Origin: Acephala macrosclerotiorum
Lineage: Eukaryota; Ascomycota; Leotiomycetes; Helotiales; Mollisiaceae
DNA: 64,000 bases
Assembly: GCA_014904845.1 (NCBI GenBank)
Contig: MU119283.1
Coordinates: forward strand, 62,001 to 126,000
Direction: 5' to 3'
Each line of letters starts with the position of its first letter. The first letter of the stretch is position 1. A program made the position numbers and the translations under genes. The notes below the pieces were generated by a model that was not told the DNA's origin, ran no database searches, and saw only the letters and a program-made list of their open reading frames with translations. This document shows, piece by piece, positions 33,448-45,050 of this stretch.

Positions 33448-36400
33448 ATGTCTGTCAACGGCACAAATGGTTCAGATCAGCTGCAGTCCGAGGAGCCTAC
33501 TTCTGAGACCGCCGGTGCGACCCGGTTTGATGTATTTCAGTACCCCTCCATTGATGGGGTTACGAGGCTAACCTCCCCAGAAACTTTGCCCAAGGTGTCA
33601 GGAATTGGACTTGAGCATTGATAAATTCGTTATTTACGATGGAACGTTCAGGATACCCAAGAAGACTCTAGCGCAGTCGAAGCCTGGAGATTATCCCAAG
33701 CGGCCAGACTTCTCACTCAAATCCGGCAGTCGTTTTATCGAACTTGGACCTTACAAGCTCCTCAAGAAACGAATGGAGATGGGATGTCAACTATGCTTCT
33801 TGCTTATCAAGTCTGTCGAGAACATTGATGCCACCGGGATACAAGAGGCCATCTGTTCCATGAATTGGGAGATCGATGGTCGCGAAAACGATCCGAATAC
33901 CGGTAGAAAAGCTCGGACTCGGCGCCTTCATCTTCATTGGGACAACAAGAAGCTTCCCGATTCATATTTGGTGTTCGTAGCCCCGCAGCGGCTATTTGAC
34001 ATCAACTCCGATTCTCAAGGGTCGTGGGAAAGAGAGGCATTCTTCCTTGGGAGAGAGCTGAGATCTGATGGCAACAATCAAGTCTTGATGAAGAGTTGGT
34101 TGGATCAGTGTTGCCAATCGCATGGCCCAGCATGTGCTGCTGGTCAAGATAAGGAGTTTCTTGAGATGGCGGAGCATTCGTTCTTTGGTGTGATCGATTG
34201 CTTGGATATGTGTCTCAAGTCGTTACCCCTCCGCCCAGGAAAAGTCCCGAAGAAGACCACTTCGACCTCTCCAACACCTGTCGTCAGAGAAGTCAGCAGG
34301 GGGCGTTATCGAGATGCGTCACCGTATTCACCATCAATAGAGATTACCAGGCGACGCTCGAGGTCAAGCTCATCTTCTTCATCAGACGTTCATGGTAAGT
34401 TTGATGCAACATTGTATATGCTAGCTAACGCAATATAGAGTCCAACCCTGTCTACGAACCCTACGTAGCATTGAGTTATGTTTGGGGATTAACGAAAAAC
34501 TACACGACAGAGATCTCCAACATTCGGATCCATCAACAGCAAGGAAGTCTAGAGACATTCCTGGATGAGATCCCCAAAGTGATTCGTGACGCGATGGATC
34601 TCGTTCGCCGTTTGGGTCTGCGATATCTATGGGTCGATTCACTCTGCATTGTGCAGAACAGCAAACGATCCTGGACTCTCAATGCTCGAATGATGAATGT
34701 GATCTATGGAAATGCACATCTCACGATCTGCGCCGCTGACGGCGCCGATGCCTGGTTCGGTCTGAGGGCATTAGACACTTCGGGACATTCAACTACCCAG
34801 CATATCGCAGAATGTGCCCCTGGAGTAAGATTGATGGTATCGCAGCTCGCGGAGACTGGGATCAATGCTTCCGTCTGGAACACACGTGCCTGGACTTTTC
34901 AGGAAAGGCTGCTATCTAAACGCTGTCTCATCTTCACCGATGGCCGTGTCTTCTTCCAATGCCGCTCCGCAACGATGTCCGAAGACCTTGTTTCCGAATC
35001 ACATGGCGCGGGCTGGTCACTAGATCTTGCCAAGGCTCTACCTCAGATTCTCCACGAGCTCAAGCGCCGCCCGATCAGAGTATATATGAATTGCATGTCG
35101 CGGTACTCCGAACGCCAACTCACCAAAGCCAAAGACATACTCGCCGCCTTCAACGGTGTCTCTAATATGATCAGTGATATCATGCTATCTCCGTTCATCT
35201 TCGGTCTGCCAAGCTCACATTTTGATCTAGCCCTGCTTTGGGCGCCTCTCAGCCCTGTATCGCGCCGCGTCCAGGGACCGAAAGAAGATTTTCAAGACCT
35301 AGTCTTCCCTAGCTGGAGCTGGTGTGGATGGAAAGGAGGCTCAATGGAGTATGACGGACGTCAACTTGAAGGCGTCCTCACGAATGTCCACGAATGGCTC
35401 ACCGAACACACTTGGATTGCTTGGTATATCCGAGACGGGAAGGGAAACTTGAGACCGATATGGGACGGGAGGAAAGCGAAATCGTGCGATTCGACAGAAG
35501 ACCGATGGAAAGGGTACATCGATATGCCACCCGATGAAAAATTTATAGACTTGCAAGAAGAAGCTCTGCGCAATCTGGGTGCTCCGAATGAGGATGACTT
35601 CATCAAGTGGTCTAAAGAGCAGGCACAAATTGAGAGAGAAACCAAAATGGTGGAGCTCGAGACAACTCGGCGAATGTTGGAGCGCGAGACGAGACAAGCC
35701 AGGAACTATTACGAGGAGCCGCCGGAATATCGGCAGCGTCATCACTATCCGCATCACCATGGTCGAGAAGTTATCAGGATCGAAAGGCGAGATCGTAGTC
35801 GATCGTCTGGTCGCAGCAGAGACAGAGACGAGTACCGAGCTGACCGACAAGAAGGAGACGATGAGAAAGTCTCCAGGCTTCGTGATGAATACGGCAGAAA
35901 AGTCTCAACTGATGTCGCACGCAAGATACGAGGTGGGTTTCAGCAATGTTTACCTGACAATCCCTTCCGAGTATACATCGAAGACTACACTTCCACCCCC
36001 GACAAAGACTTTCCAGATCAACCTCTCCTCCAATTCTGGACCTGGTGGGCCTCTCTCCGACTCGTAAAGTCCGACCCAACGATCTACATCAATCTAGATG
36101 GGTCTAGGGTCCTTTCAAAACTCCAGAAATACGACATAGCAGACGGGGTCGGAGACTGGTGCGGCTCGATAATGCTAGACCCAACCTGGGTCATAGAACA
36201 AGAGGCAAGAGGCCACAGAGTCGACGGATCTCGACGAGACTTCCTGGCTATCTCGGATGCGAAAGCTTTTACGAAAGAGGAATGTGACGTTTGGACGTAT
36301 TATGTTCCCAAGGAAAGGGTCAATTCAGAGTGGGATTTGTATTACGTTCTACTTGTTGAACAGAGAGACAGGATTTGGTATCGAATTGGGCTTGGGAAGG

Positions 36401-36465
36401 TGTTTAAAACAAGTTTCGACAACGCAGTTATGAGGAAGAGGTGGAGGGAGATAATTCTGGGGTGA
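33448..36465 (+). CDS. HET-domain (heterokaryon incompatibility) protein with RS-like insert
   Basis: HET-domain proteins trigger or transmit cell death when genetically different hyphae fuse; many are death-inducing effectors. Exons are 33448-33531, 33581-34394 and 34439-36465 (introns 33532-33580 and 34395-34438), giving 974 residues. The N-terminus has the usual cysteine pairs (LCPRCQELDL, then CQLC). The HET domain begins near residue 307 with YVALSYVWG, followed by LRYLWVDSLCIVQ, AHLTICAADG and NTRAWTFQERLLSKRCLIF. FPSWSWCGWKGG marks the central region, and the C-terminus GIxLGKVF-like DRIWYRIGLGKV is usual. Unusual are a charged helix (about residues 680-720) and a histidine/arginine/serine stretch (RRDRSRSSGRSRDRDEYR, about 755-775). 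No NACHT or lipase-like domain is attached. It appears intact. Confidence 0.88.
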
Positions 36466-36972
36466 TCTCAAGCCGGTGTTGTTGGATTTGATACTTTTCA
36501 AATGTCCTATCATATGATTTGGTATCAAGCAAAGTCAAATACTCTCGGTCGCACACACAATCGTCAACCATCTCCCATAACCCCCCACCTCTCCATCCTC
36601 TCCCTCCCAAAACAGACCTCCAACAAAACCTTCGTGAACTCATTCACCTCTTTTGGGTTCACCTCACCAAATAATCTCTCCGCATCCGCCATCTGCATCA
36701 ATCCAACATGTACCTCCGAGCACAACTTCTCCCACGCCACAGCACTCGATGCTTCCCATACTTCCTTTCGAGTGGAAAACATCATCCCGCCTTGACATGG
36801 CATAGGTCCCTTGCCTTGGAGCGCAAGGTAAACGACCTGAATTCCGGACCCCACGACCCATGTTCGGCGAATAGTTTCGGACAGAATCTAAGAGTACTAA
36901 AGGAGATTATTGTTTCGCACAGAGGAACCTGGGGTGGAGCGAGGATCTGGCTAGGTGGGGAAGGGAAGGATA

Positions 36973-37330
36973 AGTCCCTAGCCCCTAATCCCGGCCACCC
37001 CCCCATTCCAGCCACCTTTTACACCAAAAACAGCGATTTTGACATATTTATAACTTTACCAAAAATTAATATAATTACTTAAGGTTTGAAATATTAATTC
37101 TTTATATATATATATAAACAAATTTATTAAAAAACTTCTTTATTTGGATTACGTAATCCAAATAGCTTTAGTTTTTTTATATGTAATAATTAGTATTTAA
37201 ATATTTTAAATTTTAAATTTTAAATAATTTTATTAATTTTTAATAAAATTAAAAATACTTCAAAATCGCTATTTTTGGTGTAAAAGGGTGGCCGGAATGG
37301 GGGGGTGGCCGGGATTAGGGGCCAGGGACT
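36973..37330. mobile_element. 358-bp foldback MITE, TA target duplication (Tc1/mariner-pogo type)
   Basis: Both ends begin AGTCCCTRGCCCCTAATCCC in inverted orientation and are flanked by TA on each side (36971-36972 and 37331-37332). The outer 72 bp of the arms differ at only about four places, and similarity continues inward for at least 50 bp more. The interior is A+T-rich, has no coding capacity, and centres on a perfect palindrome at 37141-37164. Mismatches between arms are mostly C/T or G/A, as expected after RIP. TA duplication and AGTC-like ends fit non-autonomous derivatives of fungal pogo/Fot1-type elements; that class assignment is inference. Confidence 0.85.
37141..37164. repeat. 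24-bp perfect palindrome at the MITE centre
   Basis: TATTTGGATTAC is followed at once by its exact reverse complement. It lies near the middle of the foldback element and would be the tip of its hairpin. Confidence 0.9.
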
Positions 37331-38263
37331 TATGAGAGATGGACCTAGGCTATCAGATTGGGTGCTGGCTACTTGGACCATCTCTTTCATCCATTTGTTC
37401 AGGATTGGGATGTAGGATTCTGCTAAGCGGCGGAGACGGATGTCACCGTCGTAGAGGCTGATGATTTCGTAGATGAGTAGGGCTTGGACTCGGGGTATGT
37501 GATCGAGACCATCGAGAGTTCTGGCACTTGTGCTGTATTCCCCCACCAATTCTACGACTCCGTCCTCGACAACTTTCAAGACGAGTCTCTCGTTGTGGGA
37601 TGTCTTTCCTACGTAGCAAGTCAATGCCGCATAATCATCCTTCACACATCTCGGGAACCTCGTCTGGTAAAGTCGGGCATGGATGAATGGATTAGTTCCC
37701 GTGTCAACCCATCGTTGAAGCCAGAAGCGGATCTTGGCGATAAAGCGGTGTAGGTCGGCGGTCGACAAAGCCGCGGCCGAGGATGCAGATGGGAAACGGA
37801 CGAGCCAAGTAGGTTGGGAGGAGAACCAGGAGGAGGCTAGTTGGTCTATTTCTAGGGGAATAGGTGGAAGGTTGAAGATATCAAGACTGGATGATAGTGT
37901 GGTGTCGACGTGCACTGGAGAAGATACAGCTGTCTGAAGAGTGCAACAAGTTGAGCTTTCGGGTGGAACAATGGGAGTCTCGTCATCCGCGCAAACGAGC
38001 TCAACGAATTGAGAAGGCTTCGAAGGAGGGTACCTGCAGTCGATGCCTCGTGTCTTGCATCTTAGGCATTGTGGCGTCTGCTTTCCGCACCTCCGCTTTG
38101 CTTTTCCGCAGGCAGTGCATGCTTTTGTTTCTAGGACCCTAGCCATGATGTGATATCGTTCTCAAGTTGTGACGTATGATGGATGACCTTCTTAGGGTTT
38201 GTCAGGAGCGGAGGTTGAGAAATGAGATCGAAGAAGGTATGTCAGCATGAGGTTGCTCAGCCT

Positions 38264-38295
38264 GCGGGCGCTATCCTAAAATGGATAGCGCCCGC
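38264..38295. repeat. perfect 13-bp hairpin in a divergent promoter
   Basis: GCGGGCGCTATCC, a 6-nt spacer TAAAAT, then the exact reverse complement. It lies between the start of the Zn2Cys6 gene (minus) and the dehydrogenase (plus). It could be a protein-binding dyad, a transcription-blocking hairpin or the remnant of a mobile element. Function is unknown. Confidence 0.8.
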
Positions 38296-38547
38296 TGCTA
38301 AACGAATATCCCCCTTTCCCGCAGACTCGCTTGCTCCATTGTTGGGATCCTCCTGCAGGACTCGACTATGTTTGCGGACTCGACCTCTTTACCTAGAGTC
38401 TCAGTATGCGGGAGCTATCTCTTTTGAAAGGGTAGCCTTGTTTGAGGTCATGCCAGAAGTCTGCTTGGTCATTCTCTTCCTGGAAAATCAGAGACTCGAG
38501 ACATGGCCAAACAGTATATAACATGGCGTACCCTCTGGCCTCCTAGT

Positions 38548-39653
38548 ATGGAAATCTACAGAAATTCAATTAACAGGCAGAAGCATCCTCTCTCATTGCC
38601 CCACCATGGATCCAGAATTTATCGACCAGCTCTTCAAGTCCTCCTCCACACCGAAGTCACCAAGAAAGTCCACAGAGATGTCTACCCCGCCATCTCGCCC
38701 ACTCAACCCGAACTAAATCAAGCTGGAAGAGTGGTCCTGGTACCAGGCGGCGGCACTGGAGTCGGCCATTCCATCGCACGATCCTTCGTCCGAGCCTCAG
38801 CCGACACCGTCATCATTCTCGGTCGTCGAGCTGATGTTTTAGCAGAAGCCGTCACCAAGCTCGAGAAAGAGGCGAAAGCTACCGGCACCAACACTAAGGT
38901 CATCACCTGCACTTGTGATGTTGTCAACATGGCTGAGGTCGAGGCTTTCTGGAAAAGCCTCGCGGCAGAAGGAATCATTGTTGATGTATTTGTCAACAAT
39001 GTTGCCAAGTTCACGGATCCGAAGCCGATCCTTGAGCTTGGTGCTGACGAGGTCTGGTCTCAGATGGAGGTTAACGCGAAGTCTCCACTGTACTTTGTTG
39101 AGAAGTTCTATTCTCAGCCGAGTGAGAAGAAAAAAGTATGTCTTCTCTGTTTCCACCTCGATCTACATGAATTTATCTGAGCAATCAACATGCAGTTCGT
39201 TGTCAATGTGACGAGCGCAGTCATACATATGACAAACAACTCGACAGTTGCTGAACGCCCCTCATACATTCTCTCAAAAATGGCGGGAACGGTGCTGTTC
39301 CAGCTCATTGCTCTGCATGTGCCGCCTGAAAAAAAATGCAGATTGTCACTATGCATCCCGGTGTCGTTTACGGAGATGGGTGGAAGGCAATGGGATTTCC
39401 TCCTGATAGATTCGACAGCGGTAAGACATTCCTTTCAGTTCCAACGTTCCACGCTGATAATTCATTCTTAGATGAGCTATGCGGTTCATTTGCAGTCTGG
39501 TGTGCCTCGAAGGAGGCCGAATTTCTTCATGGTCGCTTCGCTTGGTCGTCGTGGGACGTCGAGGAACTGGCTACAGGCGCTATTCGAAAGAGGATCGATT
39601 CGGATCCCGAGTATCTCAGAGCTACAATGGTGGGGGCAAATGGCAGCGTCTAA
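38548..39653 (+). CDS. short-chain dehydrogenase/reductase, one apparent frameshift
   Basis: Exons are 38548-39135, 39196-39420 and 39472-39653, with canonical introns 39136-39195 and 39421-39471. The Rossmann motif reads VPGGGTGVG, where the usual TG-x3-GxG threonine is a proline. IILGRR and a VNNVAK-type NNAG-like motif follow. Catalytic serine is in NVTSA and the active-site tyrosine and lysine are in SYILSK. Close relatives have YPAISPTxPEL near the N-terminus, present here. In exon 2 the frame breaks at an A8 run (39329-39336): nine A would give PPEKKMQIVTMHPG and restore the rest. I infer a base error or a recent mutation. The start is uncertain: 38548 and 38503 are in frame, but the best-context ATG at 38604 is not. 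NAD(P)-dependent oxidoreductase of unknown substrate. Confidence 0.75.
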
Positions 39654-40366
39654 GTAGTACAGCACTACGCGGGGTGAAGTTGATCGTGATCGCTGGAGTA
39701 CGCCGAACAAGATGGAAGAGGTTGCAGTTTTGAGGTGGACATTGCGTCGCGAGATACGACGTGCTTCTGGTTTTGGTCTTGCTGTATTAATGGAATGTCT
39801 GTTTTCTCATGTCATCTTTCTAATTTGAAAAGTCCTATCTTGGTTTGAACGGTGGTTCCAGCTTCCAAGTCATGAACGTCGACTCCTTCTAGTATCCAGT
39901 TTCGCTATCTTGACTCATTTGTGAGCCTGTGTGTTGCACCAGACGATTGCATCTCACCAAATGAATCCTACCAGCCTGCCCGTTCTTTTGTTCTCTTTTC
40001 CCAAGTTATTTGCAGCAAGATTATACGCTACACAGTTCTCTTTCATTAAGTGTAGTCGTGGTTGATGGGTACCCGAGTAGCCAAATTTTAGCAATAAAGC
40101 TCTGAAATCACAGCGTATTGACGCTGAAAATTCAGGTAATGAAAGCCTGGGATCTGCGGCCCTGTCCTGCGAAACAGACCCCAAGCATGGGAAATTCTTC
40201 ACTAGGCCATGAAAATTGCTACCGGCACTCTGAATGCAAATTAACACTTGAGGAAGCACTCGGTCGTAGACGCGCAGACTAAATTCACATTTCTAACGCC
40301 TGTTCTTTTGTGGCGCCGTGTGGCAAGGGATTGAACACTTGTTTCCAATTTCCTTCAAAAGGGCAC
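39654..40366. other. intergenic, dehydrogenase to HET remnant
   Basis: About 700 bp with short frames only. No supportable gene. Confidence 0.5.
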
Positions 40367-42261
40367 CTAACCCATCTTAATCCGTTTCCATATCCTATTC
40401 TCCAGAGCTACCCAGTTTTTCTCGTTCATCGACGCTATTCCAGTCCGATACGCGATACCATCTTCCCATTCTACAATTAAAGCAATTAGCTTGGTCACAC
40501 ACTTGTACGGCTCGGGCGATGCAGTCCAAAGACCTCTTCCAATAACCACAAGTTCCTTGATACGAATATCCTTTGAAGTGTCCCCATCGCTATCTCCTAT
40601 CTAGTCTAGGATATCTTTCGGAATACTCCTCGTGTTCTTCGAGTTTTGAAAAGGAATATGATCAGTGGTTTCTATATGTACGTACTAGCCGCGGGTTTGC
40701 TCTTCCTTAAGCTTCATGCTCCCATACCAGAGAATCGAGTAGGTGATCAAGCCTGCTCTGTTCAAGCGTATGCGGCAAACATAAAATGTCGCGGTGCTTG
40801 TCCAGAAGTTCAAGTGGCCTTTGTTAAATGGCCCATTACAGTCCTTCTCTGAGATTTCTGAAATAGTTTGGGGTTGTCCTTTCCACTGCTTACGCAGTTC
40901 CTTGAGGCCGCTTTTCTCAAGCCACTCATTTGCCCGAGATAGATCTGGACCGGGAACTATGCTTTTGTCAACAATTTTTTTTTGAAGAACTCCACTGGCT
41001 TCTTGGCGGTAGAATATAATCTCTGGCCCCACGTCAAGTCGTCCCGTAGAACCTTCGAAGGAAATATAACCGTGGCCCCCACCAAACCAAGCAGTCCAAC
41101 TCCAACTTGGAAATGGCACCTGCCCCAAGAGATGGCCGTCTATGTACAGCGGATCCACGGAATTATTCCTTTTGCTTCCCCCATATGATATCTAGGAGAG
41201 ACATCGGTCGAATCGAGATTCTGGAAGTCCCCAGTGGAAAGATTCGTTCTGAATTGAACATAATATCTGTGTGATACTAAAGAATGCGTTGATAAAGTTT
41301 GATTGGAAGCTCAATCGTCTTGTTGAGTAGTTTGCCAGAAGGTCGTCATAGATTGTGTAGTAGCCATCCTCCGCTGATGCGAAGCTAATTGTTCCCCAGT
41401 CTCCTGCTAGAGGATTTTGGTGGAATCTTACCCCAGGGATACTTTCTAGATTTGTATCCTCGAGCCAGGCTGCATCCCAGCAACTCCAGTAGACTTGCTC
41501 GTCTGTGAATATCAAGCATTTCTTTGAAAGAACTCTTTCTTGCACCTTCCATGCCCTTATATACCAACTCGAGCTTGCTATAGCGCCGGAAATCCCTCTC
41601 GAAGACGCCGTAAGTGGGGTGCTCCCCTAACCCGCACCGTCTCTTGATTGAATCTTTGTTTTCCTGGCCAGACTCCAGGAAGCCCGGAATCAGCGTCCTA
41701 CCGACAGCTGCGACTATTGTGAAGGCTGTAGGGGAGTGGATCATCCCATTTGTGCCAATTAAACTTGTTCGGAGACGAGATCGTCTTGAATGATACACAG
41801 TGCATCTATCCACAGATACCTCTCACCAACCCCTTTGACGAGGCATATTGCATCACGAATTGTTGCCAGAAGGCTTAATACTTCCAATGATCCAGGTGCT
41901 CTAAGGATTCCAGAGCTTGTACGTAAGTGTTTGAGCGTACAACTGTTCCCCAACAGTAACTCAACGCTACAAAACGACATCTCTCCGGGGCGTCAACGTT
42001 ACACATCATCTCTACATTGATGACTAGGAACGACGTGAGGTTTTGAGATAATCCGGAGGGCTAAATTGGCTCTTGGCAGCTAGCCTCGTGAAGCTCATCG
42101 CAAAGGTGTATCCAGCGTGCAAGGAGACTCAAATATGCCTGCTCCGGATTCACCCGCCTTTCGCTGAAACTCGCGTCTGGCAATGTTTCGGTACTATTAA
42201 TTAGGTAGTAGAAAGGTTCTGATTGTGCCAATGAACGAAGATCCGCTGCTTTACCATACAT
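40367..42261 (-). pseudogene. decayed HET-domain gene
   Basis: HET signatures appear in order on the minus strand but in different frames. There is an N-terminal piece near 42061-42261, then FVALSYCWG near 41975, RYLWIDALCIIQD near 41800, FTIVAAVGR near 41700, WYIRAWKVQERVLSKKC near 41540, a FPSWSWTAWFGG segment near 41110, and a family-typical end (VEWEDGIAYRTG) at 40367-40549. At least three frame changes and internal stops separate them, and introns do not explain them all. It is unlike the intact HET gene at 33448 in detail, so it is probably a different subfamily member rather than its duplicate. It ends 15 bp from the neighbouring aldo-keto reductase stop. Confidence 0.75.
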
Positions 42262-42275
42262 AACTCCTAAAAAGT

Positions 42276-43273
42276 TCAGGACCGGTCTTCGGAATCAAAC
42301 CCCGCCACCTGTGATGCCCTGAAATGGTGTGACAATCCCAGTCTCGTGATCTTTTCCACCTCTTCAGGCTCCAATTTCAATTCTACACCTCGCAAATACT
42401 CAACAATTCTGTCCGGCTTACTACTCGTCGTAATCGGGACAATATCCTGCTGAATCTGCCATTGGATCAACACTGCATTCTCGGTCGCACCATACTTCTT
42501 CGCAATATCCTTCAACGGCCCATCTAGTGGCCCACCGGCGCCTTTTCGCAGAGGAATCAACCCATTGTAACTCGTGACTTCAATACCCTTCTCTTTCAGC
42601 CATGGGACAAAATTGTTACCTCGCTGGAGATAGGGATGGAACTCTATCTGATTCACGGCCGGGACGATTGTTGCGACTTCGAGAATGGCTTCGATGTGTG
42701 GTCGTAGATGGTTGGACACGCCGATCGATTTAGCTTTGCCAGATTTCTTGATTGATTCCATGGCCAACCAAGCTTTTTGCAAATCTGAAAATTGCTCTGC
42801 CCCATATGGGGAGTGGATCAGATACCTGTCCACGAGAATCGTCAATCTCTCTCATCATTGGGGAGCATTGGAAGGAGTATTGACTTACAAATCCACATAT
42901 TCAAGATTTAGCTTCTCAAGGCTAACATCAATAGCTCCAGGCAAATCCTTGATATCGCGAACCTTCGTAGTAATGAAGAGTTCTTCCCTTGGGACACCTG
43001 ACTCTTTCACAGCAACACCAATTTCTTCTTCGTTGCCGTAACCTTGTGCGCCATCGATGTGGCGGATTCCTTGCTTGATAGCACTTTTGATTATGTCGAC
43101 GAGATCTTGGTTGAAGCTTGGTTTCTCTTGTCTTCTTTTTGAGAGCGCGGTGCCGGTTCCGAATCCTAACTGTTGATGAGGTTAGCCATGGATGAGAGGG
43201 AGATTGGAACGAGGGTACGGACGAGTGGGATGGAGTATCCGTCGTTGAGTTTGAGGGTTGGAATTGGTGCCAT
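42276..43273 (-). CDS. aldo-keto reductase
   Basis: Exons 43273-43223, 43169-42889 and 42825-42276 (introns 43170-43222 with GTCCGT donor and CTAACC branch, and 42826-42888) give 293 residues. This is a TIM-barrel NAD(P)H-dependent carbonyl reductase. The catalytic tetrad is complete: aspartate in HIDGAQ, tyrosine in GYGNEEE, lysine in TTKVRD and histidine in YLIHSP. SIGVSNH and VNQIEFHPYLQ are family hallmarks, and the C-terminal ITTSSKPDRI fits nucleotide binding (usually P-x-S-x3-xRI). The length is near the fungal norm of 290-330. Physiological substrate cannot be told from the sequence. Start at the ATG at 43273; exon 1 ends in the correct phase. Confidence 0.92.
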
Positions 43274-43793
43274 GTCTACAGAAATTCTTCGGCGAATGTC
43301 TTTAAGATCAATTCGGTGTTAATTTGGCCTTTTTTATCGAGGAAGACTTGCCCTGCTTTTTCAGTGTTCTTCGCGAATGACCATTATTCACTCACACAAC
43401 TGTGAGAAAAGACTTAATACTTATAAACATATTTCTTTTTTTTTTTAAAATTAATAATACACGCAGTTTGTTCAATGACATAAATTGCGCGACAACGCCC
43501 GAAATTTGCAATTTTAAGCCTCCATAGCGGGGTAAAGTGAGTTGCAACCCAACCAATCATGGATCGCCGATTGTTGGCTAAGTGTCTTGAAAAGACCACA
43601 AACAACCTTGCCTCGACACTTCTCCGACTCGGGACCGAATGGGAGGAATCTTAAAGCCGGCATATCAGCCCGGAGCCGGAGTGCGAGAGAGGTGATGACT
43701 GAGCGCGGAAGAGGAGCGCCGAGCAACCTAATCAGCGAGAAGGCGGCTCGAATTGTTAAGCAAGGAAGCTCGTATACATGCTCTGAAAGTGCG

Positions 43794-45050
43794 TCAGCGT
43801 GACTCAAATCGTAAAATAGTCACGTGACGCAGAATGATAGAATGCTCCCTCGGGGCTTCTCCTAATCCTTTTGCACCGCTCTGTAGGTACCTTCTCTCAA
43901 CGCGATCTAGCCAACCCTCAACCTCTCCCAACGAGAACGGGTCGTCGCACCTCGATACCGCAGACTCAAACTCTGCTCTGACGCCAGCAGAATGATGCTC
44001 CCTGCCCAAGTTGGATACTTCGCCTGCATGAATTCGACGGAGTTTTTCCGCAATAGAGTGAGTTCGTAATATTTGAGATGTTCTTGTTATAGCGAGTCTT
44101 CGTTCTCTGGATCCGAGTAATTTTCTATTTCTGGTTTATCTGGTTTATCCGGTTTATCCAGGCGCTCGCGACTTCGGAGGAAGCCTGGCAATTATAATTG
44201 GCAGCACATGAAAAGTGGCATTGTGCTCGTGCATTCCCAATCGATTATAACCTTAAGAACACTGGCATGATTAAGTGATATATTCTGCTGAGACAAGTCG
44301 TCGTGATGAAGAGCAAAACCTTCTCGTTCGGCAGGAAATATTGCGGGGAGTAGCTTGAGTAAGCGGTGGACCATAGCTTGGGTCCTAAGAGAATCTTCTT
44401 TTTCGGCTTCATCGCTGTTAGTGTTTGCTAGTAAGACTGTACAATCGTGCAGCAAAAGTTAGAGTTGAGCATGTAGCCACTCCCTGCTGCTCGTGAATGG
44501 CCCCCGAGGAATATAATCCAGATGGATATGGTCTCCCCGGAAGAAGGGCATCGAAATGATTCTACTAACAACGAACGGGGGCGTCTTTTTATCTTTGCAA
44601 GATGTGTTCAATTGGTAAATGCTTCCAATAGCGTCAGCTCTCACATCGAAGAGTTGACCCGGAATACTTGCCACGTCTTCAATTAGTTTTGCCTTTGCAG
44701 CCCCACGGCAGACTTCGCCACGCCTCCCTCGATGGATACACGTCTACCACTCTCTCCATCAGCATCCATTCAAAGCTAATCTCGTTTTTCCTGGAAGATG
44801 AATGTACTATAGTTTTTGGGACGGGGATCGTCGTCCTTGTTCGTAGTAAAGCAATTGTAGAGACCTCCAACCATGTCTTGAAAGCTGGATCTACTGGCAA
44901 AGAGACCCGCATCAGGTACGACGCATTGTTCGAGGCAATCGAGTAAAGTTCATCGAAGGCTCCTTGGAATTCCAAGAAAGGTTTGTTCAAGAGACTCCGG
45001 GTTGAAATCAAATTTCGGCAGCGCAACACCCTTGTCCCAACATCCGCCAC
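43794..45050 (-). pseudogene. decayed APH-type phosphotransferase gene
   Basis: Fungal aminoglycoside-phosphotransferase-like (kinase-fold) segments appear in order. They are an N-lobe with PVDPAFKTWLEVSTIALLR, TTIPVPKTIVHSSS and EISFEWMLMERV (44679-45050), IEDVASIPGQLFDV (44459-44674), the catalytic-loop equivalent LHHDDLSQQNI and the Mg-site equivalent IIDWECTSTMPL (44192-44455), and a C-terminal piece CDDPFSLGEVEGWLDRVE (43794-44009). The frame shifts once near 44690 (TGGGGCT; one G fewer would restore it), and in-frame TAA codons lie at 44459-44461 and soon after CCQL near 44190. No single intron set repairs all. In ascomycetes such proteins are common and their substrates unknown; the family name does not imply drug resistance. 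Confidence 0.7.

Larger units (their letters stand above)
36564..38146 (-). pseudogene. Zn2Cys6 transcription factor, split by a MITE
   Basis: The N-terminus (ATG at 38146) carries a complete binuclear zinc cluster, C-x2-C-x6-C-x6-C-x2-C-x6-C, within CTACGKAKRRC and CLRCKTRGIDC, followed by a fungal-specific regulatory region. The frame runs into the MITE (36973-37330), where about 35 foreign residues precede a stop at 37220. The rest of the original protein lies beyond the MITE: the frame continues as SFPSPPSQILAPPQVPLCET. After a shift of one base near 36890 it reads SETIRRTWVVGSGIQVVYLA and the family-typical end GGMMFSTRKEVWEA, to a stop at 36564. Removing the element with one TA would rejoin the first two parts in frame, but the shift remains. 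A truncated, still DNA-binding product is possible. Factors of this class regulate metabolism genes; target unknown. Confidence 0.75.
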
